A stretch of 64,000 nucleotides of DNA from Branchiostoma floridae (Eukaryota; Chordata; Leptocardii; Amphioxiformes; Branchiostomatidae). Location: NCBI RefSeq assembly GCF_000003815.2, contig NC_049997.1, forward strand, positions 12,080,459-12,144,458. The letters are read 5' to 3'. The position numbers and the translations under genes are program-made. Under the pieces are notes generated by a model. The model did not search any database and had not been told where the DNA came from. It was given only the letters and a program-made list of their open reading frames with translations. Of this stretch, positions 12,301 to 23,770 are shown piece by piece. The first letter of the stretch is position 1. Each line of letters starts with the position of its first letter.

Positions 12301-15300
12301 TGTTTGAAACAGTTTTCAACATTTCTTTGTGTACACACCAAAAGGGGAGAAGGCGCCTATATAGGCAAGGTTACAGACATACAAAATCATGGGTGGGCGT
12401 ATTTGTAAGTTCTTTGTCAACAAAAATACAGTAAAACTGCATAATAAATATAATTTTCCAACTAATTTGGTGTTTTGGAATACTGTTTACTAGCTCATGT
12501 TGTCTGGGACATTTAGACATTAAGGTCTTTTCTTTTGTACATTAAAACCCACAATTTAGTCCATGTGGCTATACAATACCTATTCCGTACAATACCTGGA
12601 TTACTCTTTCACCTGGTGAGGTTTTACAGCCTTATACCTGACAAAGGAAGGATTTGGAGTGGTAGAATTTTTGAGGCAATACCTCTGGGAGTAAATAGTG
12701 AAGATTTGTCCCATTGGTATGTCAGCTGCCTATGGAAAATTCCAACAGATGGGAGGATGTGGGTATGTTTGGATGAAAAGAAATTCCTTTACCTGTAAAG
12801 GCTATCAAACTTTGATGTCAGTACTTTGAATGGTCTCTGCCTGTACATAAATCATATGCAATTCAAATCAATAAAGCTAAGAAACTGATAGTAGAAGATT
12901 AATTAGTTTTTGCGTGTGCAGAATTCAGGCAAGAATATAGAAATGACTGAAGGTACAATTATGACTTGTATGAAAGTTTCAATTGCGAAATGACATGATG
13001 GGATACAGGCTATTTAAATACATGTGTATGTATTATAATGTATCACAAAGGACTGTATTGTATGGAGGTGTTGAATGTGGAATTCCAACCCACAAGCCAG
13101 AATGGATTTTAAGAAAAAAGACTGCAGGACATTAAGTTTCCTACAATTATGATTTAAACTACAGATATTCAGTCTAAAGCTATTAAATATGGCTGGAAAT
13201 CATGTTACCAAGATATGACCACAATGTCCATAATGATTTTAGAGTAATTTTTAAACGTATATTAGACATAGCATGCACGTAGCAAGCTAATAAACCGGTG
13301 GGTTTTTACCCTACCAAGTCAAGGAGGTTATCAAGTATTGCAACCATTGTATAGACACAACAATACAAAGAAAAGTCCGTCAACACGGGAGGTACAAAAT
13401 CAAACCATGACATTTAGCTCCTAGTGTTTTCCCAACACGGCACGTGCACGTCTAAGCGCACAGATTGTAACCTGTGTTTGTAGAGATGACATACGTGACA
13501 TTTAAGTTGAACCTATTATGATGTTGACTCAACACGGGCGAAACGTCAGGACGCTCAGGAAACGTAAACAAAGAAAAGACAGATGTCGCATGACATGCAT
13601 ACTTTAGCATATTATCCCACAAAGGAATTTCATGTCAAAACAGACAAATTGAATGTATTAAAAGTTGGGCAGGTGAAGGTGACAAAAACTTGGGGGTGGA
13701 AAAAGAACTTTGATACGAAATCATAAAAAAGCCTGGAAGAAAAAAATAACAGTCGTACAATGTTCCTAATAAGTCTCTACCAGACTGACTACGCTGCCTA
13801 TCATAGGGATATTATAGGGAGAATAATTTGCATTGAGAGTTATGCTACCATAGGAGTCATTCAGCCTAACTCCCCTGGCCAAATTCACAATTTTTTGCCG
13901 AATTCTATAATCCTCGTACCCCTGTTAAAGGGCATGGTGGAGACTACAATGTAGACTTTCCAGGTGGATGGATACAAATTTATTGTGCAATTTTTGCAAG
14001 GGGAAGAGTTGGCTGTCCCTGTTGGGCAGACCGTCGTTTGCAAGAACACCAAACATGTCCAGACAGGAGTTCGTACAGATGTGGCCGCGCTCCGATCATT
14101 GTGCAGCGAAACGTCTGCGAACTCCCGTGGGACTGGACCCAGCTGAATGAACCTTGACCTCCCGTCCCCTTTGTCGTGCGTAAACAATGGGAAACAATGG
14201 GACCTAAGTTGTGTCATCGCGGCGCATTGTCTCGGCATCACGCTCGCCTGCTGTCAGCCACGTGGCTTTGTCCCGCCACCGCGATGACCTCTGCCCTCCG
14301 CATTGTTCCCAGCGACTAATCTCGTGATTAACCCCGACAATAGAACACAGTGGAACCCTGATTGCCGATGGAGTGATTTTGGTCATTTATCACCGTGTAA
14401 GTTGATGCAAAACTTTCTCCCTGTTGTGAAAGTGATTTGAATACAACAAAGGAACAAAGAAAATACACTGATATGTTGGTATGCTGCTTTTTTGAAGGAA
14501 TTTTTTTATGTATTGGAAGGGGGGTACTGGCATTGTACTTTTGGTAAAAACTACAATACCTTTAGTTTTATTATTCCAAAAGGTACAAAAATGTTGGAAT
14601 GCAAACTTGTTAGAACTTGTACTATCTTGTAGAAGTCCATAAAGCTTGAGTTTTTTTCAATGCTACAAAGTTGTACAATAAAAAAAATGTTATGGGACGT
14701 AGAAAAAAAAGAACTTTGCACCTGTATCGAACAGGTGAATTCAATCTGCACAGGTGTAAATTCATTGCATACGATGCAAGGTGTTGGAATATCTGACAAA
14801 ATTTCCACCAAAAGGGACACCTGGTGAAAGTTAGCTGATACATGTACTACTTAAGTGTGAGTTCTAAAGACCATGCGTGCAAAGAAATCCTGAATACTGT
14901 CAACAGTTTTGCTGTAAAGCATTTAAACAATGACTGATAAATATATCAATCAATAAAATTGAGGCATTGACTAAGGATATCATTGAAGAAGTCAGTATAA
15001 AACTTGCATCCTGTTTCTCCAAAAGTATTCTCAATTCCCCTTGCCATATTGCTTCAAAACTTTTCACTATACATTACTAGTAGTTCTCAACACCATCACA
15101 AGCAACACCCCCTAGCATAATTGCTCAGTACTGCAGCCGTGACAAGAAAACAAAGGTGTCACCCTGCGGGACCAGGCTATTGTGTCTGTAAAGCGAGGCC
15201 TTCCCCACCTGCTCTCCGCCCCGTGCACGTGTCTCCACGTTAGATTAACCCCCCTCCCCGCTCTATTGCAGCCGCACATGTTCTCCTGAGGTGTACAATA

Positions 15301-16660
15301 ACACGAAGAGGACAAAGAAACAAAAACATTGGCACGTGGAGCCATCTGCCCATGATATACCGTCTGGAGCCACGTTTCAACACGTTTTTACAGACTGAAA
15401 TTTCTTCAGATTACAATTGCTGAGATTCATGTAAATACAGAATTGTTAGGAAGCAACTTGTGATGTACTACGATATATGTTATCACTTTTGATAATAGTG
15501 ATCTCTATGATATGGTTTTAAGATGTAGCGTTTGATAGTTGCCACACTTTGATGATATCACATAAAAGAACATATACCTAAAATTCCATCACTATTGCTA
15601 CAACTATATTGTGTTATTGAATAGCCATAAAGTTTCTGGTATGTTATGGAATTTTCTTTGCTTTTATTATCATAAATCTTTTCATTTTAGCTCTGGAAAA
15701 AATGTTTTGTAAGTTTGTCTTGAAAATCTCTGCAAAAATTACCCAATTATACCATCAACATGATTTCACCAACATTCTACCACACAACAAAGAAATGGGG
15801 GTAATTACCAACGAGTAGTTATCAAAAGTGCTGCCATAATTTCTGTCAGTGCAGGTATTCATCCACCACCTGTCTATACCCATGGGACATCACATATGAA
15901 CCGTCTGTTCTAGATTTCATCCAAATCGTTTTGTTGGTGTTTTATTTTTACTGTTCCGGGTGCCATGTGCTCGACCATGTGGCGGGATTTAAATCCCCCG
16001 AGAGTTGACACCAGATTGACCTCTGCCCTTCCTTTTGTTCAAGATGGCCGCCCCGGTGCATGGACCACAATGCCTCACTGCAGGACCACAATGCCGATGG
16101 GCGTTTAAAGGGAAGGCAGACACTGGGCCAGCTGTTCCACTACCAAGGGAAAGTTGACGGCCACATGTTCGCTAAATTCCGCTCCTGTGTCGTGTTTTGG
16201 GTCTATTTTGAGACCTTGGCGGAAACAAAGAAAATTTGACAGTATGCTGTAATATACAATGTATGAGGGTTTGCATACAAGCTGTTTTAGAACAGATATT
16301 ATTCAGTGAACAGTTATGAAATATGGTAACAGATGTGTTTGATATACACTTGGACTGAGAAAATAAATGCCTGACTGAAATTTCTTTGTTTGCAGTTGAT
16401 AATTGTTGTGTGTCACAATATTCTGTATTTCACTGACAGTAAGCGTCAAATGTTAGACATTAGCGAGGAGAAAGATCTTTGTTCTTGGCCATCCATACAA
16501 TGTACATTTGCCACCTTTTCAAGATGTCACCCCAAAACCAGAGTTTGGGGCTAGATCCACTCAAATTGGGATGGACTCCTACTGCCTTCGATAAGTGGTG
16601 GGATCTTCAATGTACTGTTCTCCTGAATTACATTGACTGACAGTAAAATCAAGACAGAGG
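9301..16660. other. Non-coding region with isolated GC-rich islands
   Basis: Most of this stretch is AT-rich and featureless, but compact GC/CpG-richer islands interrupt it at about 9300-9480, 10430-10570, 11700-11880, 14020-14360, 15140-15350 and 15950-16150. They hold no believable coding exon. They contain transcription-factor-like words: atcaaagg near 9410, cctttgttccc near 10516, paired aacaatgg at 14183 and 14193, cacgtg words near 15223 and 15333. I read them as candidate cis-regulatory elements. Confidence 0.45.
14183..14310. promoter_or_regulatory. Cluster of SOX-like motifs
   Basis: Two exact AACAATGG words start at 14183 and 14193, ten bases apart, followed by inverted cattgt words at 14225 and 14301, all inside a GC-rich island. 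SOX/SRY HMG proteins bind AACAATGG-type sites. The function is inferred from motif density only. Confidence 0.35.
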
Positions 16661-17010
16661 GACCCCTAATTTAGTAGTTACACATGATACATTATGTCAT
16701 GCAGGTGTGATGTTGCACCTGGCCTTTGTCTTCGAATAAAGGGTAACAAATCATATAGGTAAACATGAGTTTTGCTCTTTTCTTTGGGTGATTAAGGCAG
16801 ATAAAGAAAATAATAATAGACACGGTGTTGTGTTTACATAAAAAGATTTTCATGGAGGGGAAAATGTTTTTATTCACCAATATCATGGGTGTGGTAATGA
16901 TTTTGAATATTAGAATTACTGTGTCTACCAAAAATAGCCCCGTTCTTTAACTTTGGCACAATGTTTTGAAACACTAATGCAGAGGGATTGTATATAAACA
17001 TTTGCATATT

Positions 17011-17104
17011 AGAGAGAGAGAGAGAGAGAGGCAGAGACAGAGATAGACAGAGATAGACAGAGAGAGAGAGAGAGAGCAAAGAAGACACAGAGAGAGAGGG
17101 AGAG
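17011..17104. repeat. (GA)n-rich microsatellite
   Basis: Interrupted runs of agagag with scattered c and t span the interval. The 105-residue minus-strand frame crossing it is a serine/leucine repeat artefact. Confidence 0.95.
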
Positions 17105-17807
17105 TGAAAGCAACAATCGTATATGATTTCACATAACAATTTTCTGTGCCTTTTGTTGCAGCTTTTGTGCAAAGTAACTTTAAGCATTAACTTTGATCTT
17201 AAAAAAGAAAACAGATGACAAGGAACGTATGTGATGTATCAAACAGGACTTCTGACCAATAATACAATACATGTAAGAAGAATTGCAAGGGGGAGATTTT
17301 TAAGCCACTGGCAATGAGTACTTATACCACAATGGTGTGTCAACTTGTGCTCAATTTAGTGCTTACACAAGAATGCCACTTACCATGTTGTGGAGGAACT
17401 GCATCTACCGTCAACTTGTACCAAATCTGAGTGCCAAATCTCAACTTTCATACCCTCTGCAGCGCCACCTAGCTGATGCAGTTGGACCTGCAGTTACAAG
17501 GGTACAGAAAGTTCAGTCACAACTCTTATTTGTGAAGGGGATAGATAGGCTTGAAATAATACTATTCTAGCTCCAGGTCACTCTTCTACCACTTCCCTAA
17601 CAATTGGTCTGACACCGGTTGATAGAGAAACTATGATATCAGATGTCTTTGAAGTCTGATGTGTCACAAATATGTAAGAAGTGCAGTGTGATTAATATAA
17701 TATAAGAGGTGTGCATAAAAAAGTTGTCTGTGACAACATGTGTGACAGAGGTATGGTTTAGAGAAAAGTGATGTGATGAAGTGTTAGCCTCCACCAGGCC
17801 TTATATA

Positions 17808-18426
17808 CAGTAGAAGTCAATTAATTGCACAAGGGATAACCGCACACTTCTGTTAATTGAAGTCGCGTGGCGCAGCGGTGGCATTTGTGCCTCGTGACCG
17901 AGAGGATGCGGGTTCGAATCCGACTGCGTGTCACTGATCTTGTGCCCTTGGGAAAGGCACTTTACACGGCTTTCCTCACTATACTCAGGTGAAAATGAGT
18001 AGCCGGTGCAATGGCCTAGTGGGCATAGAGTGTACGCCTTGCATTTGGAAGGTCGTGAGTTCGATCCCGGCCGAGTCATACCAAAGACTTTAAAAATGGT
18101 ACATGCTGCTTTCTCTGCTTAGCACTCAGCATTCGGGAAAGAGTATGGAAGTTGAACACACACCACTACCAGTAGACTAGCCCCCTGCTGTAGTGATTGC
18201 GTTGTGTGTGGCCCAGGGCTAATGAAACAGAGATGGGCACCGCCCTATGCGCCATCTTGGCGCGGGAAGGGTTTAACTTTTTTTTTAAACTCTGTTAATT
18301 GCCCGGAATCCCCATATCCCAAACCAGTGTGGTCCAGCTGGATAACTTCACATTATCGCACCACCCGGATAATTGCATGATGACATACGCTGGCAAATGG
18401 GGTGTGCGGTTAAACGGCTTCTACTG
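17808..18426. mobile_element. TA-target MITE, family 2, split by a SINE
   Basis: The left end starts after TA at 17806-17807 with CAGTAGAAG and ttaattgcac. The right end finishes near 18426 with ggcttctactg. Removing 17859-18290 and one target duplication leaves about 177 bp, matching the uninterrupted copies at 22475-22648 (174 bp) and 42878-43044 (167 bp). The ends resemble pogo/Tigger-type non-autonomous elements. Confidence 0.8.
17859..18290 (+). mobile_element. Composite tRNA-derived SINE with two pol III heads
   Basis: Unit 1 (about 17859-18004) has an A box tggcgcagcggtgg and a perfect B box gggttcgaatcc, followed by cccttgggaaaggcacttta. Unit 2 (about 18005-18290) starts ggtgcaatggcctagtggg, has a B box gagttcgatcccgg and ends in a T-run. 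The pair is bracketed by one direct repeat, tctgttaatt (17849-17858 and 18291-18300). Unit 2 also exists alone at 49493-49758, so it is an independent SINE family, and unit 1 is a second family or a fused partner. Confidence 0.85.
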
Positions 18427-18429
18427 CAC

Positions 18430-20100
18430 AGGGATCATCATGGTAGAATTCTGAAAAAAACGGGAATAATTTGCCAGTGGAGTCAGACAGCGGGAAGGTT
18501 ACATTGCCCCTCCAGTGCAGCCAGTCAAACCCTATGGCGGCCAAACTCCTCCCGGTGACCCCCCATGCAGACCCTCTAGTGTGTGTGTGTATGTGTGTTT
18601 GTGGTGCCTTGTAAGAGGTGTGGTTTGAGAGTGTTTCTTTCATATTAGACAAGTGTGCATGAAAATTATGGCTTTGAAAAGTGCGTTGAATCAGAAGAGT
18701 ACAATAAGTGCTGTTTATTCTATATAAGGCATATTTTCTGATAGTAAGCTGGCTTCTGACCGCTGTCAAGATCTGACTCAAGACATAACATCAAAACAGA
18801 ATCCCAACAACTATCAGGAAACTGTGCATAGGCTTGCACAGCATCTAGAAATGACCTACTAAAATGACATCCTTCAGTGACCTATGTTGACCGGTTTTGT
18901 TACCTCTAAAAACATAATGAGCATCTTCTATTATTTAACGACCTCCGACATGCAAAGGTGTCATTAAATACAACTCACCTGGTCACTATGGTAACAACTC
19001 CCACTGCATGCTGGGTGATATAATGCGCTAAAACCTGATCGGTCAGACAGCCAATGGAGAACGAAGAATACCTCTCCTCAGCCAATCAGTAGTGAGGAAC
19101 CGGAAAAACTACTGCACAAGTGCCCTCTGACCTGAAAGTGAAAAGTAAAAGTGATCAGCTGACGTAAATAACCCCCTTAACATGCCTGATTAGGCCATCC
19201 TTAAGTTAAAGAAAGGACAAACTGATGATTATCTGTCTTAGAGAAGAACGGACCCTTAAGGCTAATTTTTGTGAGACATTCCAATCCTTGTTGCATCAAC
19301 AAAAGTCCTATTTGTTGAAAACCATTCAGTAACCAGAGGTTCCGACCTTCGATCGATAAATCAACTGGTGCAAGACTGATAGAAATATAGCAACGAGAAA
19401 AATTATAGAATGTTTGATATTTCATCCTTTTATCTGACAAAAGTCTCCCTAAAATCCTTGAAATCCCACTGCAATCCATATAAGCTTGCCAACTTATTGA
19501 AACAACAATGAACCATTGGAACAGCTAAAAGGAAAATGTGATCGTAAATATTTTGACATTGTATGTAACCACTTTTCGAGGCTTGTACAACAATGCAAAA
19601 GTCACACTTAAGGCTTTCGATATTCTAACCATGGACAAGAAGACAAGAATCCCTAATCTGTGTTTGTTGTGCAACTCTTAAGTATTTAGCCTGGGGGTTA
19701 TTCTCACAGGTGGGACCCTCAAGTGAAAGTGGGGATGTGGGTTTGAGACACCACGAATCTTACCAATCAATCATTTGGTGGATTTTTGCTATGTCTTTAC
19801 TGAAATCAAGAGGCGTCTTTGATAATTACACCTTACATACGTGTAGTCTATATTTTGTCTGTGTATAAATGTTCTTTACCATGAACACTTTGTATAGAAC
19901 TGTAAGCGGGCTGGCAAATATATCACATCTGAACATTTAACATAAGCTCAACATTTTGGAATCACAGTAACAAAAAATGAAATACGCTCTATGTAGATTG
20001 CTGATGTCTATGAAGCAGATGTTTATAATGTAACCGCCTACAATAGACTAATAGCAAGCTTTGTCCCACAGACTGGTTGGACAGGGTCCTTGTCCCCTAG
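18430..20100. other. Non-coding stretch upstream of dynein light chain copy 1
   Basis: No exon is supported. A promoter-like patch at 19000-19100 carries two same-strand CCAAT boxes (ccaat at about 19052 and 19082). The reading frames at 18410-18781 and 19201-19479 show no recognisable domain or splice logic. Confidence 0.4.
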
Positions 20101-20120
20101 TGACTTTTTCATATCGGTCG

Positions 20121-20217
20121 GACTGACATATGCAAATGAGGCACAACCAGGCGCGTCAGTCTGTGACAACTGTCATTCTGCGAGTGGAGACTTGACTTTG
20201 TTGGTAGCTGCCTTTAG
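20121..20217 (+). promoter_or_regulatory. Promoter and non-coding exon 1, dynein light chain copy 1
   Basis: An octamer ATGCAAAT (20130-20137) in the context ctgacatatgcaaatgagg lies 87 bases upstream of a strong donor, CCTTTAG|gtgagtg, at 20217. Copies 2 and 3 repeat this block with nearly the same spacing. The octamer is the classic POU/Oct site. I take the donor as the end of an untranslated first exon that splices to 21495. The exact start of transcription is not visible. Confidence 0.6.
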
Positions 20218-20732
20218 GTGAGTGAACTTCTTCTGTTTGTTAACAATACAGTTTATAGCTATATTTTCTGCAAAGCATTTTTTAGTAAATACAAACACAA
20301 CTCTTTTGAGCTCCTGACTACAAGTACAAAAATGTATTGATGGCAAGGATGAATGCATGACCATGATATTAAATTCTGTCAGATGTTTATAACAAATCAC
20401 CTTGTTGTTGTTCAACATTGATTGAAATTCACATGACGCTTTCAACATCCAATGAAGGAGCTAAGCCAAAAGCTGCTTGCAGAGTGACGATTTCGTGGTA
20501 GAGAGGTCACCACGAAAACCACAAACATGAAACCACTGCCAATATTTCAAGATGCGTGTTTATAGCTAAAAAAAACGTGTCATTACGCTCTGTGTTGAGC
20601 TAAAGGCTTACCGGAATGAAGACGTTGTAAATACTAACTAAGGAAATTGTTTTGTAACCTTTCTCGTGACTGAAAAAAATGGTGTCGTCAAACACAGGTT
20701 AAGTGGGGTTGAACACGTACAGCAAAGAATGT

Positions 20733-20790
20733 AAAGGGGCGTGACCCATCTGACATTACATCTGTTTGTGCTACATAGCTAGACATGATG
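20733..20790 (+). promoter_or_regulatory. Conserved intron-1 element, copy 1
   Basis: The block aaaggggcgtgacccatctg recurs as aaaagggggcgtgacccacc in copy 2 (25062) and aaaagggggcgttacccatt in copy 3 (32762), each followed by a related ctacatag-like stretch. It lies in the first intron of all three paralogues, so it is a likely enhancer. The GGGGGCG core suits KLF/Sp factors. Confidence 0.5.
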
Positions 20791-21276
20791 ATAACATGAA
20801 TCCCATATCACGCTGTCTATAACCTGTTTCACTTTCTTCTTTCTTCTTACATCGTACCATCCACAACGCCCCGATTCAAGCCAAACCCCACCATATGCAT
20901 AGTACGGTTTTGCGGTGGCATCCCATTTGATTTACCCCCCCATACTGTTGCCTTTCTAATATTCTTCTGTAACGACAAGCATGTGCAGCAAAACCAAGGC
21001 TCTCTCCAACATCCATTCCTCTGTCCCAAAACAGCATTTTGCTGCAAAAATATTTTCACCATTTTGTCCCCCTTAATAGCAGAAAGAAATCGAAACTTGA
21101 TGACATTTTCGTTAAACCATAATGCCGACAGTGCAAACAAAATGTCTTCAAAATCAAAATGACGCCATTTGAAATCTGCCCCCCAAAATGCATAAAATAG
21201 CATTTCTTACGGTAAAAAAGTTTAAAATTTTGCCCCCTGACCTTACAATCACTTGCCTCTTTGGCACTTGACATGG

Positions 21277-21367
21277 TAGCCTGGGTGCCATCCTACTTCT
21301 ACAGGGGCTCCTTGCACTTGCTGCGAGTGCAAGGAGCCTCAGTGGAAATAGGAAGGCACCCAGGCTA
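21277..21367. repeat. Foldback repeat with about 41-bp arms
   Basis: The sequence tagcctgggtgcc at 21277 is matched by its reverse complement ggcacccaggcta ending at 21367; ggctccttgcac and gtgcaaggagcc flank the short loop. It lies in intron 1 of dynein light chain copy 1, about 130 bases before exon 2. It is probably a degenerate palindromic MITE. Confidence 0.8.
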
Positions 21368-21537
21368 TAGACAATTGGACCTTTGCTCTATGAAACTGAA
21401 AGGACAGAGGAAAACAGAGAGCTGTAGAGAGTCTAATGTCTGCAGCTGCAAAGATCCTCCCTACTAACGCGGGCACCATGGCTTCTCTTTGCAGTCCCCG
21501 GTGTCGACCTCGGCCTGACCGCAATCCTCCAAACAAC

Positions 21538-23040
21538 ATGGCGGCTGTTAAGCAAGCTGTTAAGGATTTGTTCCAATCTGACGACAGGTAAATATCATGG
21601 CTGATCAAGAAACCCCTCCCGTAGAAGCCCCCCCTGCCCCGGCAGAGGACCCTCCTGCGGACCCCCCTGCGGAAGAAAAGCCTGCTGAGGAGAAACCCCC
21701 CGAGAAGAAACCTCCTCCTGCTGACAAGGGGTCGAAGGGTCCTCTAGATTATATAGCAGGCCTGTTTAAGGACGAGTAAGTGGTTTATGATTTTTAGTGC
21801 ACTTGTCACTCTGTGTGGTTGGAGCTGCATTTACCAAAGGTATGTCTTCCAAAAATAATTTCATCAGGTTAGTAGAACATAGGATATTGGAGGATTCTTT
21901 TACACAACCAATAAGATCTCACCTGCTTCTTGTTGAAGAGGTTCATCAGTCACCTGCTATGTTTCGACGACTATCTGACAGCTTCGAGAAACAGCAAGAA
22001 GCAGCACTTCAGTCAGAAGTTCTGAGGAAGATGTCTGATAGGCAACAAAATGTACATTGTCGTAAGATTTAACTGGTTGTAAAAGAAAACACCAATGTCC
22101 TAAAGGTATATTGCCAACTGACTTTGTAGCATGGTACAAGTAGATTATTATACACTAGGATGGTATATGTTGGGCTAGTTGCATGATACTAGAAAGCTGC
22201 CTTCAATGCTTTTATATGTACAGCCGTTTATGTGCATGTGAGTGGATATGTTAAACTTTGTGTCACGTATCAGCTCTTGTTTCTTTTTCTTACAGCGAGG
22301 CAAATGCAGGAGATGTCAAAGTCAACATCAAACAATGTGAGATGCCGGATGACATGAAGGACCATGCCGTCGAGACAGCGAAACCTCTCGTAGCTGTAAG
22401 AATGAAAACTTTTGTGCATACATTTGTTAAGCACTACTTTCCTCTTTCTAATACCCTGGTGTAAAAAAACGGTACAGAAGAAGCCATTTAATTGCACACC
22501 CCATTTGCCAGCATATTTCGTGCAATTATCCAGATGGTGCAACAAAGCGAAGTTGTCCAGCTAGACGGCACCACCAAGGAATTTTGGGATTCTGTGCAAT
22601 TAACAGAAGTGTTAGGTTATCCGTCGTGCAATTAACAGGCTTCTACTGTACCTAATTTTGGTTGGGGAGGTATAAGGCTGAGTGAAACTAGAGGGATATT
22701 GGGCTCCACCTTCCAATACTGTGCCATAGAAGCAGTGAATAACAGGTCACAGCCCCTACAGCCTCAAAAAGGCTATGGGACTGTTTCAAGCACTATGGCA
22801 AATTTTTTCTAACCTTTGAACCATAGCCTAGGTCACTGACCTTGAGTAACTTTTCCAAAACAGGAGAAGAAGCCTCACAAGGACATCGCGTCTGCTCTGA
22901 AGAAAGAGTTTGACTCCAAGTATGAGCCGACGTTCATCTGTATCGTGGGCACGGACTTCGGATCCTCCATCACCCACACCAAGGACTGCTTCATCTACAT
23001 GTACATGAACAAAACTGCCATCATGCTTTTCAAAGTGTAG
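21538..23040 (+). CDS. LC8-type dynein light chain, copy 1, short isoform
   Basis: Coding exons are 21538..21587, 22296..22395 and 22864..23040 (327 nt, 108 residues). Exon 2 of the transcript starts at 21495 after ctctttgcag. The N-terminus MAAVKQAVKDLFQSDD joins in phase 2 to a body with [32 protein letters not shown] and [15 protein letters not shown], which matches the dynein light chain type 1/LC8 fold (about 89 residues in vertebrates). LC8 is a homodimeric hub that binds short linear motifs in dynein intermediate chain and many partners. From recalled family sequence, the usual WH pair before CIVG is FI here, so the pH-sensing His55 is missing, and the C-terminal Ser-Gly is replaced by a single Val. 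Family membership is firm. Specific partners and cell type cannot be read from sequence. Confidence 0.85.
21597..23040 (+). CDS. LC8-type dynein light chain, copy 1, proline-rich long isoform
   Basis: A second ATG lies 9 bases past the first donor, inside what is intron for the short form. Coding exons are 21597..21775, 22296..22395 and 22864..23040 (456 nt, 151 residues). The first 59 residues are Pro/Glu/Ala/Lys-rich and low complexity, ending [15 protein letters not shown] before the same phase-2 junction (GA|gtaagt). The LC8 body is identical to the short form. If the 21587 donor is skipped, the short-form frame ends at TAA 21589-21591, five bases before this ATG, so translation would need reinitiation or a transcript starting downstream. 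The arrangement is conserved in copy 2, which argues strongly that both forms are used. Confidence 0.75.
22475..22648. mobile_element. TA-target MITE, family 2, intact copy
   Basis: TA (22473-22474), then CAGAAGAAGCC and ttaattgcac, ending gtgcaattaacaggcttctactg with TA at 22649-22650. It is 174 bp, non-coding, and sits in the intron between exons 2 and 3 of dynein light chain copy 1. Confidence 0.85.
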
Positions 23041-23770
23041 AGGTCAAAGTACAGAGGTCAAACTAGCTATAGGACCTGTAGATGGTTCCTGACTTCTTAA
23101 GTATATTATGAAGATAAATAATCTACTTTTTTTCTGACTTCTAAAAGAATTTATTCTTCAAAAGGTGCTTACAAATAGTTTTGTAGCTGCTCAGTTGGTT
23201 ACACTTCCATGTTCCGATACCCCTTTATTCTAACCTTAACATAAGGGTGTCGGAATATAGGGATGTCGGAACATAGGAGTGTTGATCAAAGAGGTGTTGG
23301 ACTATAGGGCTGTTGGACCATAGAGCTGTCCTAATAAAGATGAAGAAAGGTGGATCCACGTAATATGAAAAAAAAATAGACCTATGTGTCCAAACCTGAG
23401 TGGCTTTTGAGTCTTGTTTTGAGGGGAGCTACTATGTGATTATCGTAGAAGATGACAAAATTCAACTGCCTTACTCCTGTAACAGTTTTAGAGTGAAAAG
23501 GCCACTTCAGCAGGGTTGAAAGAAATTGCCAGTATCGAAATGTGCCTTATCATTACAATCTACGTGTTCTTTAGAGAGCTTCAGTTAGTACATTCATAGA
23601 GGCATACAATGAACTCTACATTGTGACTACTATGCAATTAACTATCTGGCTAGTATAGTGTCTTGTGGGTTATTACAATGTACTTAATTGTTGAATACCT
23701 ATACGTGTATGCTATTATATGCGGTGCATATTGCGGGGCAATCACTGAATAAACTTTTGGAAGAACACTT
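23041..23770 (+). terminator. 3' UTR and poly(A) signal, copy 1
   Basis: The stop is followed by aggtcaaagtacagaggtca, which is closely repeated after the stop of copy 2. An AATAAA at 23748-23753 is followed by tcttatttctgtag, and the matching stretch in copy 2 also follows an AATAAA (30991). This makes a 3' UTR of about 720 bases likely. Confidence 0.55.

Noticed and set aside
13885-14241. 118-residue minus-strand frame over a GC-rich island, with overlapping plus-strand frames
   Set aside because: Low stop density is explained by GC content. No domain and no splice context.
16870-17187. 105-residue minus-strand frame rich in Ser/Leu
   Set aside because: It crosses a GA microsatellite.
17876-17925. 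tRNA gene suggested by perfect A and B boxes
   Set aside because: No cloverleaf acceptor pairing. It is the head of a SINE with a target duplication.
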